From: Bacteroidetes bacterium UBA5697
GTDB taxonomy: Bacteria > Bacteroidota > Bacteroidia > B-17B0 > Aurantibacillaceae
NCBI GenBank assembly: GCA_002420145.1
Contig: DIHL01000068.1
Coordinates: forward strand, 1 to 61,772
Direction of reading: 5' to 3'
DNA length: 61,772 nt
Under the pieces are notes generated by a model. It saw only the letters and a program-made list of their open reading frames with translations. It was not told the DNA's origin and did no database searches. Below are positions 8,392-16,861 of this stretch, in pieces (within the stretch, counting starts at the first letter, position 1; each line of letters opens with the position of its first letter). Position numbers and translations under genes: made by a program.

Positions 8392-10120
8392 ACTATTAAA
8401 TAATGATATAAAAGCGTATGCCTTTATTTTTATAATGGCATCCTTAATGTTTATTCCATTTATTGGAAATATGTCTTTATTTGATTGGGATGAAATTAAC
8501 TTTGCTGAGTGTGCCAGAGAAATGTTGGCATCCAATAATTATTCAGATGTTCAATTATATTTTCATCCCTTTTGGGAAAAGCCTCCACTCTTTATTTGGT
8601 TACAAGCCATTAGTATGAATTTATTTGGAATCAATGAATTTGCAGCTCGTTTTCCAAATGCTGTTTGTGGCGTAATTACTTTAATGGTATTATACCGTAC
8701 AGGAAAAGAATTAAACGATCAAAAATTTGGTTTGACATGGGCTTTTGTATATGCGTCTACTTTGTTACCTCATTTGTTTTTTAAAAGTGGTATCATCGAT
8801 CCATGGTTTAATTTATTCATTTATATTTCGGTATATTATTTAATACAACACACTAATAATCCAGTAGGTAAATTTGGATATAGAACGGCAATAACAGCTG
8901 GTTTCTTTTTAGGACTTGCACTTTTAACCAAAGGTCCTGCAGCATTGTTATTAGTTGGTTTAACAGTGGCTGTCTTTTTTGTTTTAGGAAGATTTAAAAA
9001 AATATCTTCGTTTAAATTTATGGCCGCTTTTTTTCTGGCATTTTTAATCACTGGATTAAGTTGGTTTGCGGTAATGTATTTAAAAGGTAATGGACATGTG
9101 ATCCAAGAATTTATTGATTATCAAATTCGTTTATTTAAAACAGAAGATAGTGATCATGGCGGATCTTTTATGTATCATTTTGTAGTTTTATTAATCGGAT
9201 GTTTTCCATCTTCCTTGTTTTTAATTTTAGCTCATAAAAAATCTCAAGGAGATACACCTTATCAAAAACATACGAAGAGATGGATGATGAGTTTGTTTTG
9301 GGTGGTTTTAATTTTGTTCTCTATTGTTCAAACTAAAATTGTGCATTATTCTTCGTTATGCTATTTTCCATTAACGTATTTAGCAACATATAGTATTCAA
9401 AAATTAATGAGTGGTCAATACCAATGGAAAAAATGGCTACATGGTTTTTTTGTTGTGATTAGTGCATTATTGGGCGCTGCTTTTTTATTAATTGGTATTG
9501 TCCCTATTTTAAAACCATGGTTAATTTCAAGTAACCTAATAGCTGATTCATTTGCGATTGAAAATTTAAAAGCTGATGTGTACTGGAGTGGTTATGAATG
9601 GATAATAGGCATTGTGTTTTTAGGAATAGCTCATTTTAGTTTAGCAAAAATAAGAATAGGGAAATTGAAATTTATTTATTTTTTATTCTTAGGGTCTTTA
9701 TTTGCTGTGTATAGTTTAATTATGTTAGTTGCGCCTAAAGTAGAGCAGTATTCTCAACGTGCAACGATTGAGTTTTATAAGCAATGTGCTTCTCACGGGT
9801 TTAATGTTGAAACACTTGGATTTAAAAGTTACGCTACTTTATTTTATGGAGAACTGAATCCATCATTCAAAAACGACGAATCATTCAAAAACTATATTGA
9901 ATCAAAAAGAGAGGAGTATGAAGCTAATAATGTTAATGTAGAAGTGTCTTATAGTTTAATTCGAACACATTGGTTACTGGATGGTTATGGTGATAAACCT
10001 GCTTTTTTTGTCACGAAAATAACTAATGAAGATGTGGTAATAAGAGATTGTCCTCAATTAAAAGAATTGTATCGTCAAAATGGTTTTATTTTTTATATGA
10101 GAATGCCAGATAAAAAATAA
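8384..10120 (+). CDS. ArnT-like (GT83/PMT-type) membrane glycosyltransferase
   Basis: 578 residues, multi-spanning. The N-terminal loop LFDWDEINFAECAREML carries the acidic pair typical of the ArnT/PMT GT-C superfamily, followed by FHPFWEKPPLFIWLQA and FAARFPNAVCG. These enzymes move a sugar from an undecaprenyl-phosphate donor to lipid A or a protein. The start is GTG at 8384, overlapping the PAP2 stop by 8 bp. The next ATG would remove most of the first helix. It is last in a three-gene operon and ends 1 bp before a convergent gene. The acceptor is not known. Confidence 0.88.
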   Translation: MFKLLNNDIKAYAFIFIMASLMFIPFIGNMSLFDWDEINFAECAREMLASNNYSDVQLYFHPFWEKPPLFIWLQAISMNLFGINEFAARFPNAVCGVITLMVLYRTGKELNDQKFGLTWAFVYASTLLPHLFFKSGIIDPWFNLFIYISVYYLIQHTNNPVGKFGYRTAITAGFFLGLALLTKGPAALLLVGLTVAVFFVLGRFKKISSFKFMAAFFLAFLITGLSWFAVMYLKGNGHVIQEFIDYQIRLFKTEDSDHGGSFMYHFVVLLIGCFPSSLFLILAHKKSQGDTPYQKHTKRWMMSLFWVVLILFSIVQTKIVHYSSLCYFPLTYLATYSIQKLMSGQYQWKKWLHGFFVVISALLGAAFLLIGIVPILKPWLISSNLIADSFAIENLKADVYWSGYEWIIGIVFLGIAHFSLAKIRIGKLKFIYFLFLGSLFAVYSLIMLVAPKVEQYSQRATIEFYKQCASHGFNVETLGFKSYATLFYGELNPSFKNDESFKNYIESKREEYEANNVNVEVSYSLIRTHWLLDGYGDKPAFFVTKITNEDVVIRDCPQLKELYRQNGFIFYMRMPDKK

Positions 10121-10121
10121 A

Positions 10122-10490
10122 TTATCGTTTACTGATGTTGTTTCCAGTTCCTCTTTGCCTATTACATTTAAAACGCATCGTTGATTGATCTCTTAATTTT
10201 AAGTGTTTAGTTTTTCTTGATTTCATTCGCTTTCTCCACATTTTAAAACTTGATGGTAATGAGTTTTTTCGCATGAATTCAATGACTTCTTTTTCTTTTA
10301 ATCCAAACTGAAACTCAATGGCTTCAAAAGGAGTTCTATCTTCCCAAGCCATTTCAATAATTCTATTGATATCTTTTTTAGAAAAAGGAGCTTTATTTAT
10401 TTTATTTTTTTCTTCGACCTCTTGTAAAAGTAAGTAGGCCATTGGTGATGGCAAATCACTATAATAGCAAGTTAAATTGTTTGCGTCCAT
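10122..10490 (-). CDS. DUF2805 / TIGR03643 family protein
   Basis: 122 residues. The core reads INRIIEMAWEDRTPFEAIEF, then GLKEKEVIEFMR and SSFKMWRKRMKSRKTKH, which is the hallmark of the TIGR03643/DUF2805 family. The function is unknown; a DNA-binding helix-turn-helix character is plausible from the pattern. The C-terminus is very basic. It is the last gene of the photolyase operon and its start overlaps the end of the cry-DASH gene by 19 bp. Members of this family are repeatedly found beside photolyase genes, which supports a role in light response or repair. Confidence 0.88.
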   Translation of the reverse strand: MDANNLTCYYSDLPSPMAYLLLQEVEEKNKINKAPFSKKDINRIIEMAWEDRTPFEAIEFQFGLKEKEVIEFMRKNSLPSSFKMWRKRMKSRKTKHLKLRDQSTMRFKCNRQRGTGNNISKR

Positions 10491-11767
10491 AAATTTCTAT
10501 ATTGTTTTTTTGAATCATAATCATCTGCTTGTTTTGCTATATTAAAATAACGATTGCCTCTTGGGTCGTTACCAACACCTGCTAAATAAGCCCAGTTACC
10601 CCAATTACTACAAACATCATAATCAATTAATTGCTGCTCAAAATAAGCGGCACCGTATCGCCAATCTAATTTCAAGTCGTTACATAAATAACTGGCTACA
10701 TTTTGTCGGCCGCGATTACTTATAAAACCAGTTAATTTTAATTCTATCATGTTCGCATTAATAAAATCATGATTTGTATTTCCATTAATCCATTTATTGA
10801 GTAATTCTTGATTATTTGCATGAGTTGGCGTATCTGTGGGTTTGATGCCAGTTTGTAAAAAGAATTGATGGCGATGCTTCTTCATCATAAATCTAAAATA
10901 GTCTCGCCATAATAGCTCAAATACTAACCAATAGGTGGATTCATTAGCGCCAAAATTGTCTTCGTATGTTTTGATTTCATAATAAATTTCTCTGGGAGAT
11001 AAACAACCATTAGCTAACCATGGCGAAAATTTTGACGAGTAGTCTACTCCAATTAAACCATTTCTGGTTTCTTTATAATTAGAAATCAATTTGGTTTCAT
11101 GAAAATAATAGTTTAATCTCTTGTAAGCTTCCGTTTCTCCACCTTTAAAAGGAAAGGCTGTTCTTTGATCTATTGTGATTTGAGATAAATCTAATTGTTC
11201 TAACCTTGGTAAAGCAAGCTCAGGAATGGAAGGTGATTTTATCGCTTGAGGTGCAGGAAAAATGTTTCTTATTTGAGATTCCTTTTCGGTTCGTTTTCTA
11301 AAATTTGTAAATACATCTGGAATATCTTTAATGGAGAATGGCAAATCTTGCGCATGATACAAAGTACTTGTGCTAAATGTGTCTAATTCGCATTTTAATT
11401 TCCATAGTTCTTTTTCAACACGTTCTTCGGTTTGCTTTTCTTCATAAGCCACTTCTTTTTTAGCAAACACTTTTTTGGCTTGATAGCGCTGGGCTATTTT
11501 AAATACTTCGTGTTCAGGCTTTCCACTCACAATAAGTAATCCTGAACCTAACTTTCTTAAATTGTTATCTAAGTCTTTTAAGGATTCTAATAAAAACTGA
11601 GCTCTAAAATTTCCTGTTTTTTGAAAACCATATTCGGTTATTTTAAATTCATTGTCATCAAAACAATATACAGGAATAATTTCATTACTTTGTTCAATAG
11701 CTTTTATTAGCGTTTCATTGTCATGAAGCCTTAAATCAGTTTTAAACCAAACGATAGACGTATTCAT
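10472..11767 (-). CDS. DASH-type cryptochrome
   Basis: 431 residues. The N-terminal photolyase domain starts at SIVWFKTDLRLHDN (antenna chromophore region). The C-terminal FAD-binding domain has NWGNWAYLAGVGNDPRG, LKLDWRYGAAYFEQQLIDYD and TGFISNRGRQNVASYL, all typical of cry-DASH. Family members repair CPD lesions in single-stranded DNA and may signal in blue light. Coupled in one operon with two other photolyase-family proteins, it starts 2 bp from the end of the gene upstream in transcription. Confidence 0.93.
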   Translation of the reverse strand: MNTSIVWFKTDLRLHDNETLIKAIEQSNEIIPVYCFDDNEFKITEYGFQKTGNFRAQFLLESLKDLDNNLRKLGSGLLIVSGKPEHEVFKIAQRYQAKKVFAKKEVAYEEKQTEERVEKELWKLKCELDTFSTSTLYHAQDLPFSIKDIPDVFTNFRKRTEKESQIRNIFPAPQAIKSPSIPELALPRLEQLDLSQITIDQRTAFPFKGGETEAYKRLNYYFHETKLISNYKETRNGLIGVDYSSKFSPWLANGCLSPREIYYEIKTYEDNFGANESTYWLVFELLWRDYFRFMMKKHRHQFFLQTGIKPTDTPTHANNQELLNKWINGNTNHDFINANMIELKLTGFISNRGRQNVASYLCNDLKLDWRYGAAYFEQQLIDYDVCSNWGNWAYLAGVGNDPRGNRYFNIAKQADDYDSKKQYRNLWTQTI

Positions 11768-11769
11768 TA

Positions 11770-13323
11770 CTATAATTCGTTAATATGTTTTAAATAATAT
11801 TCAGCTTGTTCTAATAAATCTAATTTTGCTTTTGTCTCCATTCTGTTCCATACATTATACATCATGCCAATGCGTGGGTTTTTGTTAAGAAGATTTAAAT
11901 GTCTGTCGTAAAAATTCCAGTATAAACTATTAAACGGACAAGCTTTATCTCCTGTTTTGATGGCTTTGTTGTAATGACAGGTTTTACAATAATGACTCAT
12001 TTTATCTATGTAAGTTGCTGAACTGACATAGGGTTTAGTGCCAATAATACCCCCGTCAGCAAACTGACTCATGCCGCGAGTATTAGTAATTTCAACCCAA
12101 TCAATAGCATCGATATAAATTCCTAAATACCATTGATCTACTTCATCTGGATGAACACCTGCGAGTAATGCAAAATTGCCAGTTACCATTAATCGTTGAA
12201 TGTGATGAGCATATGCATACTCTAAGGATTGTTTGATAGAATGACTTAAGCATTTCATTTTAGTGTCACCTGTCCAATACCAATTTGGTAATTTGTCTTG
12301 ATGATTAAAATAATTCATATTGGCAAACTCTGGCATTTTTAACCAATAAATACCTCGCATGTATTCTCTCCATCCAATAATTTGCCTCACAAATCCTTCG
12401 AGTTGATTAAACTCAATTTGTGTAGGACGTTTTTTCCATTCATCAATGGCTCTATTAATCACTTCTAAAGGAGAAATTAGTTTTGTATTCATAGAGAAGG
12501 ATAGTCGAGAATGATACAAAGACCAATCAGTTGGAGTCATGGCATCTTCGTAGGTTCCAAAAAGTGGCAAACATTCTTCTACAAAAAAATCCAAAAGTTG
12601 TAAAGATTGATATCTATTAATTGGCCAAATAAAATTTTCGGCATCAATTGTTCCAATCGTTTTGATGTCTGTTTGTTGAATTTCTTTGAGAATACTAGTG
12701 ACATCATTATCAAATACTAAAGGAGCAGTAGCTTTATGATTGGCTGGCAGTTTTTTTCTATTGTCTTCGTCATAATTCCATTTACCAGTTAATGGATCTT
12801 TACCATCCATTAATACGTTATGCTTTTTTCGCATATAGCGGTAAAAACTTTCCATAAGGTATGTTTTCTTGCCGCTAAAAAACTCACCCAATTCTTGTCG
12901 TGTACTCAAAAAATGTTCAGTGTCTATAACTTGGTGCGTGATGGATAATGTTTGTGTAAATGATTTAAAATACTTGTCTAACCTATATTCATCAGGTAAT
13001 TGATATTCAAAATGAGTGTACTGATGGTTTGAAATTAATTGAAGAATATTCTTATCGAAGGATTGTAAATTTTCTTTATCATTTAAAGAAATATAAATAA
13101 CCTGATAATTTTTTTCAGAAAGTTCCTTGGCAAAGTTTTGCATGGCTGCAAAAAAACCAACTACTTTTTGAATGTGATGATGGACATAATCAGTTTCTTG
13201 TCTTAATTCCATTAAAACATAGGTAATGTTGGAATTAGTTTCTTTAAACCATGAATGTTGATGGTTTAATTGATCTCCTAAAATTAAACGAAGTGTTTTT
13301 ATTTCTTTTTTTGCGTCCGACAT
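11770..13323 (-). CDS. Photolyase-related protein, FeS-BCP/(6-4) photolyase type (PF04244)
   Basis: 517 residues. It opens with TLRLILGDQLNHQHSWF, the DPRP family signature. The C-terminal half has MTPTDWSLYHSRLSFSMN, GWREYMRGIYW and MSQFADGG. Cysteines consistent with a [4Fe-4S] cluster are present: one in MKCLSHSIKQ and three in CKTCHYNK ... DKACPFN. Bacterial members (PhrB of Agrobacterium) repair (6-4) photoproducts using FAD, a lumazine antenna and the FeS cluster. Its ATG lies inside the preceding DUF2256 gene (25-bp overlap), so the two are probably coupled. Confidence 0.93.
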   Translation of the reverse strand: MSDAKKEIKTLRLILGDQLNHQHSWFKETNSNITYVLMELRQETDYVHHHIQKVVGFFAAMQNFAKELSEKNYQVIYISLNDKENLQSFDKNILQLISNHQYTHFEYQLPDEYRLDKYFKSFTQTLSITHQVIDTEHFLSTRQELGEFFSGKKTYLMESFYRYMRKKHNVLMDGKDPLTGKWNYDEDNRKKLPANHKATAPLVFDNDVTSILKEIQQTDIKTIGTIDAENFIWPINRYQSLQLLDFFVEECLPLFGTYEDAMTPTDWSLYHSRLSFSMNTKLISPLEVINRAIDEWKKRPTQIEFNQLEGFVRQIIGWREYMRGIYWLKMPEFANMNYFNHQDKLPNWYWTGDTKMKCLSHSIKQSLEYAYAHHIQRLMVTGNFALLAGVHPDEVDQWYLGIYIDAIDWVEITNTRGMSQFADGGIIGTKPYVSSATYIDKMSHYCKTCHYNKAIKTGDKACPFNSLYWNFYDRHLNLLNKNPRIGMMYNVWNRMETKAKLDLLEQAEYYLKHINEL

Positions 13324-13442
13324 TTATCACTGCAGTATTTCACGTCCTTCCAATTCTTTTCCCACTTTTTCCGCCATGTAAAAGGTTTTTCACAGGCTGC
13401 ACATATTTTAGAGGGTAAGTGTTGTTTTTTAACGCCTTGCAT
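13299..13442 (-). CDS. DUF2256 small zinc-ribbon-like protein
   Basis: 47 residues in a gap that otherwise looks empty. ATG at 13442, TAA at 13299-13301. It reads MQGVKKQHLPSKICAACEKP, then FTWRKKWEKNWKDVKYCSDK and CRTQKKK. The four cysteines (14, 17, 37, 41) and the FTWRKKWEKNW core are the DUF2256 signature. It probably binds zinc; the function is unknown. DUF2256 genes are characteristically adjacent to DPRP-type photolyases, and here the two overlap by 25 bp. Confidence 0.9.
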   Translation of the reverse strand: MQGVKKQHLPSKICAACEKPFTWRKKWEKNWKDVKYCSDKCRTQKKK

Positions 13443-13473
13443 CAATAATAAAACAACTGATAAAGTGTAAAGT

Positions 13474-13941
13474 TTAATTTAAAAACCAAATACTTCCATT
13501 TAAAATACTCGCAAAACTTACCCATAACAAATAAGGTATTTGCATAATGGCAGCTTTTTTATTAATCTCAAAAAAGATAATAATCATGGTTAAAATACTT
13601 ACCCACATGAATATGATTTCAATAAAAGCTAATCCTAATAATTGAAATTTAAAAAATATAAAACTCCAACAAAAATTTAAAAATAATTGAATGCAAAAAA
13701 TAGCCACCGCTTTTTTTCTGAGATTATTTTCAGGAGATTGTAATATCATATAAAAAGAGATTCCCATTAAGATATAAAGAGTTGTCCAAACTGGACCAAA
13801 TAAATAGTTTGGAGGATTAAATGATGGTTTGTTAATGCTAACATACCAATCGGTTATACTCGTTGCTGTGGCAAAGCCAGATATGCCTCCAACTAATAAT
13901 GGAATAGTTATACAAAGAGCTAGTTTAAGATATTTATTCAT
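13474..13941 (-). CDS. tspO: TspO/MBR family membrane protein
   Basis: 155 residues, five predicted membrane helices, standard length. The signature is complete: WYVSINKPSFNPPNYLFGPV followed by WTTLYILMGIS. TspO binds porphyrins and tetrapyrroles and is linked to light and oxidative-stress control in bacteria. The start overlaps the photolyase stop by 4 bp, placing it in the light-response operon. Porphyrins are photosensitisers, so disposing of or sensing them next to photorepair enzymes makes sense; that link is inference. Confidence 0.93.
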   Translation of the reverse strand: MNKYLKLALCITIPLLVGGISGFATATSITDWYVSINKPSFNPPNYLFGPVWTTLYILMGISFYMILQSPENNLRKKAVAIFCIQLFLNFCWSFIFFKFQLLGLAFIEIIFMWVSILTMIIIFFEINKKAAIMQIPYLLWVSFASILNGSIWFLN

Positions 13942-15428
13942 TTTTTGTTTTTAGTTAAATATGATTTGGGATTATTAACATGTTTTTGTAAGATACGCTT
14001 TCCTTCTTGTTTAACGTCTTCTTTTTTTCGATACGACCAAACCATGTCGCTAGCATATTTGCGGGTTTCTTCAATATCAACAATTGGTTTGGGATAATTT
14101 TTATCTATTTCGCAATTGTATAATTGTTGTTCGATAATAGAGAGCTTCCAAGGTTCGTGAATTAAATGTGCAGGAATTTCTTTTAATTCGGGAATCCATT
14201 TTTTAATAAACAAACCTTCAGGGTCATGATTTTCAGAGTTTTTAATTGGATTATAAATTCTAATCGTATTGATGCCAGTTACACCCGATTGCATTTGTAG
14301 TTGAGGATAATGAATACCTGGCTCATAATCTAAAAACTGACGAGCTAAAAAATGTAATTCTCGCCAATCTTGCCAAAGGTTAAATACAAAAAAGGAAACT
14401 ACCATGGCGCGCATTCTAAAATTAATATAGCCAGTAGCAACTAAACAGCGCATGCAAGCGTCAACAATTGGTACTCCTGTTTTCCCTTCTTGCCAAGCCT
14501 TTATGTAAAATTCATTTCTTGGCTTTATCAATTGGTCATAAGCCTTATTTACATTTTCAAACTCCATTCGGCATTCATCTTCAAATTTTTGCATAAAGTG
14601 GCAATGCCAATGCAAACGTGAAACAAAATTAGTAAGAGTTCTTTTGTTTTCTGAAGTATTGTAATGCTGCTTAGTGTATTGATATACCATGCGCATACTA
14701 ATATTGCCATAGGTTAAATAAGGAGATAAACGACTACATCCTTTGCGACTTAATAATGGTTTTGAAATATGTTTGCTGTAATTGATATATCGCTCTTTGA
14801 TAAAGCTATCCATGTAACGCCAAGCCCAATATTCGCCACCTTGTTGGAAGTTGTTGTTACGAGTAGTGATGTCTTTAGAAAGTTGTTTTCCTTTTATTGA
14901 ATCATAAAATAAAGGATTCAAACTTAATATATTCCAATTGGATTCATTAATTATTTTTGGCACCTCTGTCATTTTAGCTTCCCATAATTTTTCCCAACTA
15001 TTTCTTGATTTTAATTTTCGGATAACGCCATGTAATTGATATTCATGCCAAGTGATATCATTTAGTTTGCAAAAGTGCTGTATAGAAAGATCTCTATCGT
15101 AAGTTAATTTATTGCCAATTTCTTGATGTGAGAATATATGTTTAATAGAGTATTGTTTGGCTACTTCTTGAAATACCGATAAAGCTTCTTGATGAAAAAT
15201 GTATAACTGAGCCTGAATGTTTTTTAATTTTTCATTCATTTCTTTTAACGATTCGTAAATGAAACGCCAATGTCTCACATCACTATCATCATAGTTCATG
15301 ATAGAAGGCTCGAAACAGTAAATTAATAATACTGGTAAAGGTTGTTGTTGAGCCATAAATAATGGCTCGTGATCGGTGAATCTTAAATCACGTTTAAACC
15401 AAACAATATTTATAGATTCTTTATTCAA
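13938..15428 (-). CDS. Class I-like cryptochrome/photolyase (FAD-binding)
   Basis: About 496 residues. It begins NKESINIVWFKRDLRFTDHE, the photolyase N-terminus, and the FAD-binding half contains SRLSPYLTYGNISMR, TGVPIVDACMRCLVATGYIN, RMRAMVVSFFVFNLWQDWR and GIHYPQLQMQSGVTG. It resembles cryptochrome-like photolyases of marine bacteria rather than classic CPD-I enzymes. There is no ATG. TTG at 15428 puts the start a few residues before IVWFKRD and overlaps the flavin-reductase stop by 8 bp; a TTG at 15446 is the alternative. The exact repair substrate is not readable. Confidence 0.9.
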   Translation of the reverse strand: MNKESINIVWFKRDLRFTDHEPLFMAQQQPLPVLLIYCFEPSIMNYDDSDVRHWRFIYESLKEMNEKLKNIQAQLYIFHQEALSVFQEVAKQYSIKHIFSHQEIGNKLTYDRDLSIQHFCKLNDITWHEYQLHGVIRKLKSRNSWEKLWEAKMTEVPKIINESNWNILSLNPLFYDSIKGKQLSKDITTRNNNFQQGGEYWAWRYMDSFIKERYINYSKHISKPLLSRKGCSRLSPYLTYGNISMRMVYQYTKQHYNTSENKRTLTNFVSRLHWHCHFMQKFEDECRMEFENVNKAYDQLIKPRNEFYIKAWQEGKTGVPIVDACMRCLVATGYINFRMRAMVVSFFVFNLWQDWRELHFLARQFLDYEPGIHYPQLQMQSGVTGINTIRIYNPIKNSENHDPEGLFIKKWIPELKEIPAHLIHEPWKLSIIEQQLYNCEIDKNYPKPIVDIEETRKYASDMVWSYRKKEDVKQEGKRILQKHVNNPKSYLTKNKK

Positions 15429-16092
15429 TGTAACCAAGCTTGGCAATGCTTACTTCTTTGTCAGCTTTGGCATAGGTTAATCGTGCCAAACGCTCTGTTT
15501 TATGATAGCTATCTAATCCACTACAAGTGATGGTTTTTGCTTTTTCAATATCTAAAAAACCATCATTACATAAACAATCGTTTGGGAAATATACTTGATT
15601 TATTTGACCAATTACGAGTACTGTATTATTAGTTGTAATATTAATACGCTCTTTAAACTGAACGCCTAATTGAATATGACTTTCTTTGACGAAAGGAGCT
15701 TTAAAGCCTAATTTATAATCAGGGGTTAAATGTGTAGCATCAAATTCAGATATATTTCGAGGATAACGTGCCGAAGTTTGATGCGCTTGTTTAAAGATAT
15801 CTTCGTTAATATGATTAATCGTATAATATCCTGTTTCCATAATATTGGATAAGGTATGTCTATCTACTGAATCTGGACGAGAGATAAAGCCGATATATGG
15901 TGGGTTGGCGCCAATATGAATAAGAGAATTAAAAATAGCTAAGTTAGTTGGTTTACTGCTATTGGCCGTTCCTATTAAAGCTACACTTTTAAAGCCAGAT
16001 AAAGAATTGACTAAAGCAGCACGGTAACGTTGCTCTAATCCCATTAAATCAACAAAAGAAAAGTAACGTTGTGTTGTTGTTTGAGTTTCCAT
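15421..16092 (-). CDS. Flavin reductase-like (FMN-binding split barrel) protein
   Basis: 223 residues. The region around LVNSLSGFKSVALIGTAN.. to NPPYIGFISRPDSVDRHTLS matches the flavin-reductase/flavoredoxin split-barrel fold that binds FMN. It probably makes reduced flavin or uses FMN. In this operon it could supply reduced flavin to the photolyases or take part in pigment chemistry; that is inference from position. It starts 3 bp after the SDR stop and overlaps the next photolyase gene by 8 bp. Confidence 0.88.
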   Translation of the reverse strand: METQTTTQRYFSFVDLMGLEQRYRAALVNSLSGFKSVALIGTANSSKPTNLAIFNSLIHIGANPPYIGFISRPDSVDRHTLSNIMETGYYTINHINEDIFKQAHQTSARYPRNISEFDATHLTPDYKLGFKAPFVKESHIQLGVQFKERINITTNNTVLVIGQINQVYFPNDCLCNDGFLDIEKAKTITCSGLDSYHKTERLARLTYAKADKEVSIAKLGYIE

Positions 16093-16095
16093 GGT

Positions 16096-16782
16096 TTATA
16101 CTTTTAAGGTTGACATGCCACCATCTACATGAAAAATTTGCCCTGTTATCCACGATGAATTTTTAGATAATAAAAACTCAATTGTATTTGCCATATCTTC
16201 AGGACTTCCAATACGTTTTAATGGATGACGACTATTACTTGCCTCTAATTTTTCGGGAGTATTAATTAATTTTTCGGCCATTGGCGTGCTCGTTAAAGAT
16301 GGAGCTACGCAATTCACTCTAATTTTCGGAGAAAATTCAGCGGCTAAAGCCTTTGTTAATCCTTCAATAGCACCTTTACTTACAGAAACTGATGAATGAA
16401 ATGGCATTCCTGTTTGAACAGCTACTGTGCTAAACAATACAATAGAGGCATTTTTTGATAATTGTAAATTTTGGGTGTAAGTTTGTATGCTTTTAATGGC
16501 TCCTAATACATTTAATTTAAAGTCATTTTCAAAATCTTGTTGCTTGAGTGTACGGAAGGGTTTTAAATTAATCGATCCTGGGCAGTAAACTAAGCCATCA
16601 ATTGTCCCTTCTATTTTTGGTAAGTCTTCATTAGATAAAATATCATGTTGATAATAATGACTGAAAGAAGCGTCAGGTAAATTTCTTGAAATAGAAATTA
16701 CGTTTTCTCTTTCTTTTATTAATTTATTGGCTAATGCTTTTCCAATTCCTGATGAAGCACCAATGATTAGCGTTGTTTTCAT
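16096..16782 (-). CDS. SDR-family protein lacking the catalytic tyrosine
   Basis: 228 residues. The Rossmann cofactor motif is intact (LIIGASSGIGKALANKL, NAD(P)-binding), Ser118 (VLFSTVA) is present and the active-site Lys136 is present (SVSVSKGAIEGLTKALAAE). The family Tyr four residues before the Lys is Val132, so classic YxxxK catalysis is not expected. C-terminal VNCVAPSLTSTPMA and GQIFHVDGGM are standard. It is the first gene of the eight-gene photolyase operon. Similar Tyr-less SDRs occur in photolyase clusters of other bacteria as far as I recall. It may be a cofactor-binding scaffold or use altered chemistry. Confidence 0.88.
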   Translation of the reverse strand: MKTTLIIGASSGIGKALANKLIKERENVISISRNLPDASFSHYYQHDILSNEDLPKIEGTIDGLVYCPGSINLKPFRTLKQQDFENDFKLNVLGAIKSIQTYTQNLQLSKNASIVLFSTVAVQTGMPFHSSVSVSKGAIEGLTKALAAEFSPKIRVNCVAPSLTSTPMAEKLINTPEKLEASNSRHPLKRIGSPEDMANTIEFLLSKNSSWITGQIFHVDGGMSTLKV

Positions 16783-16861
16783 TAGTATATAAACACCTGA
16801 GTGCTAATATTGTTTAAAATTTAAAAATATTCCCTTAAGTTTACAGGTAAATAATACGACT

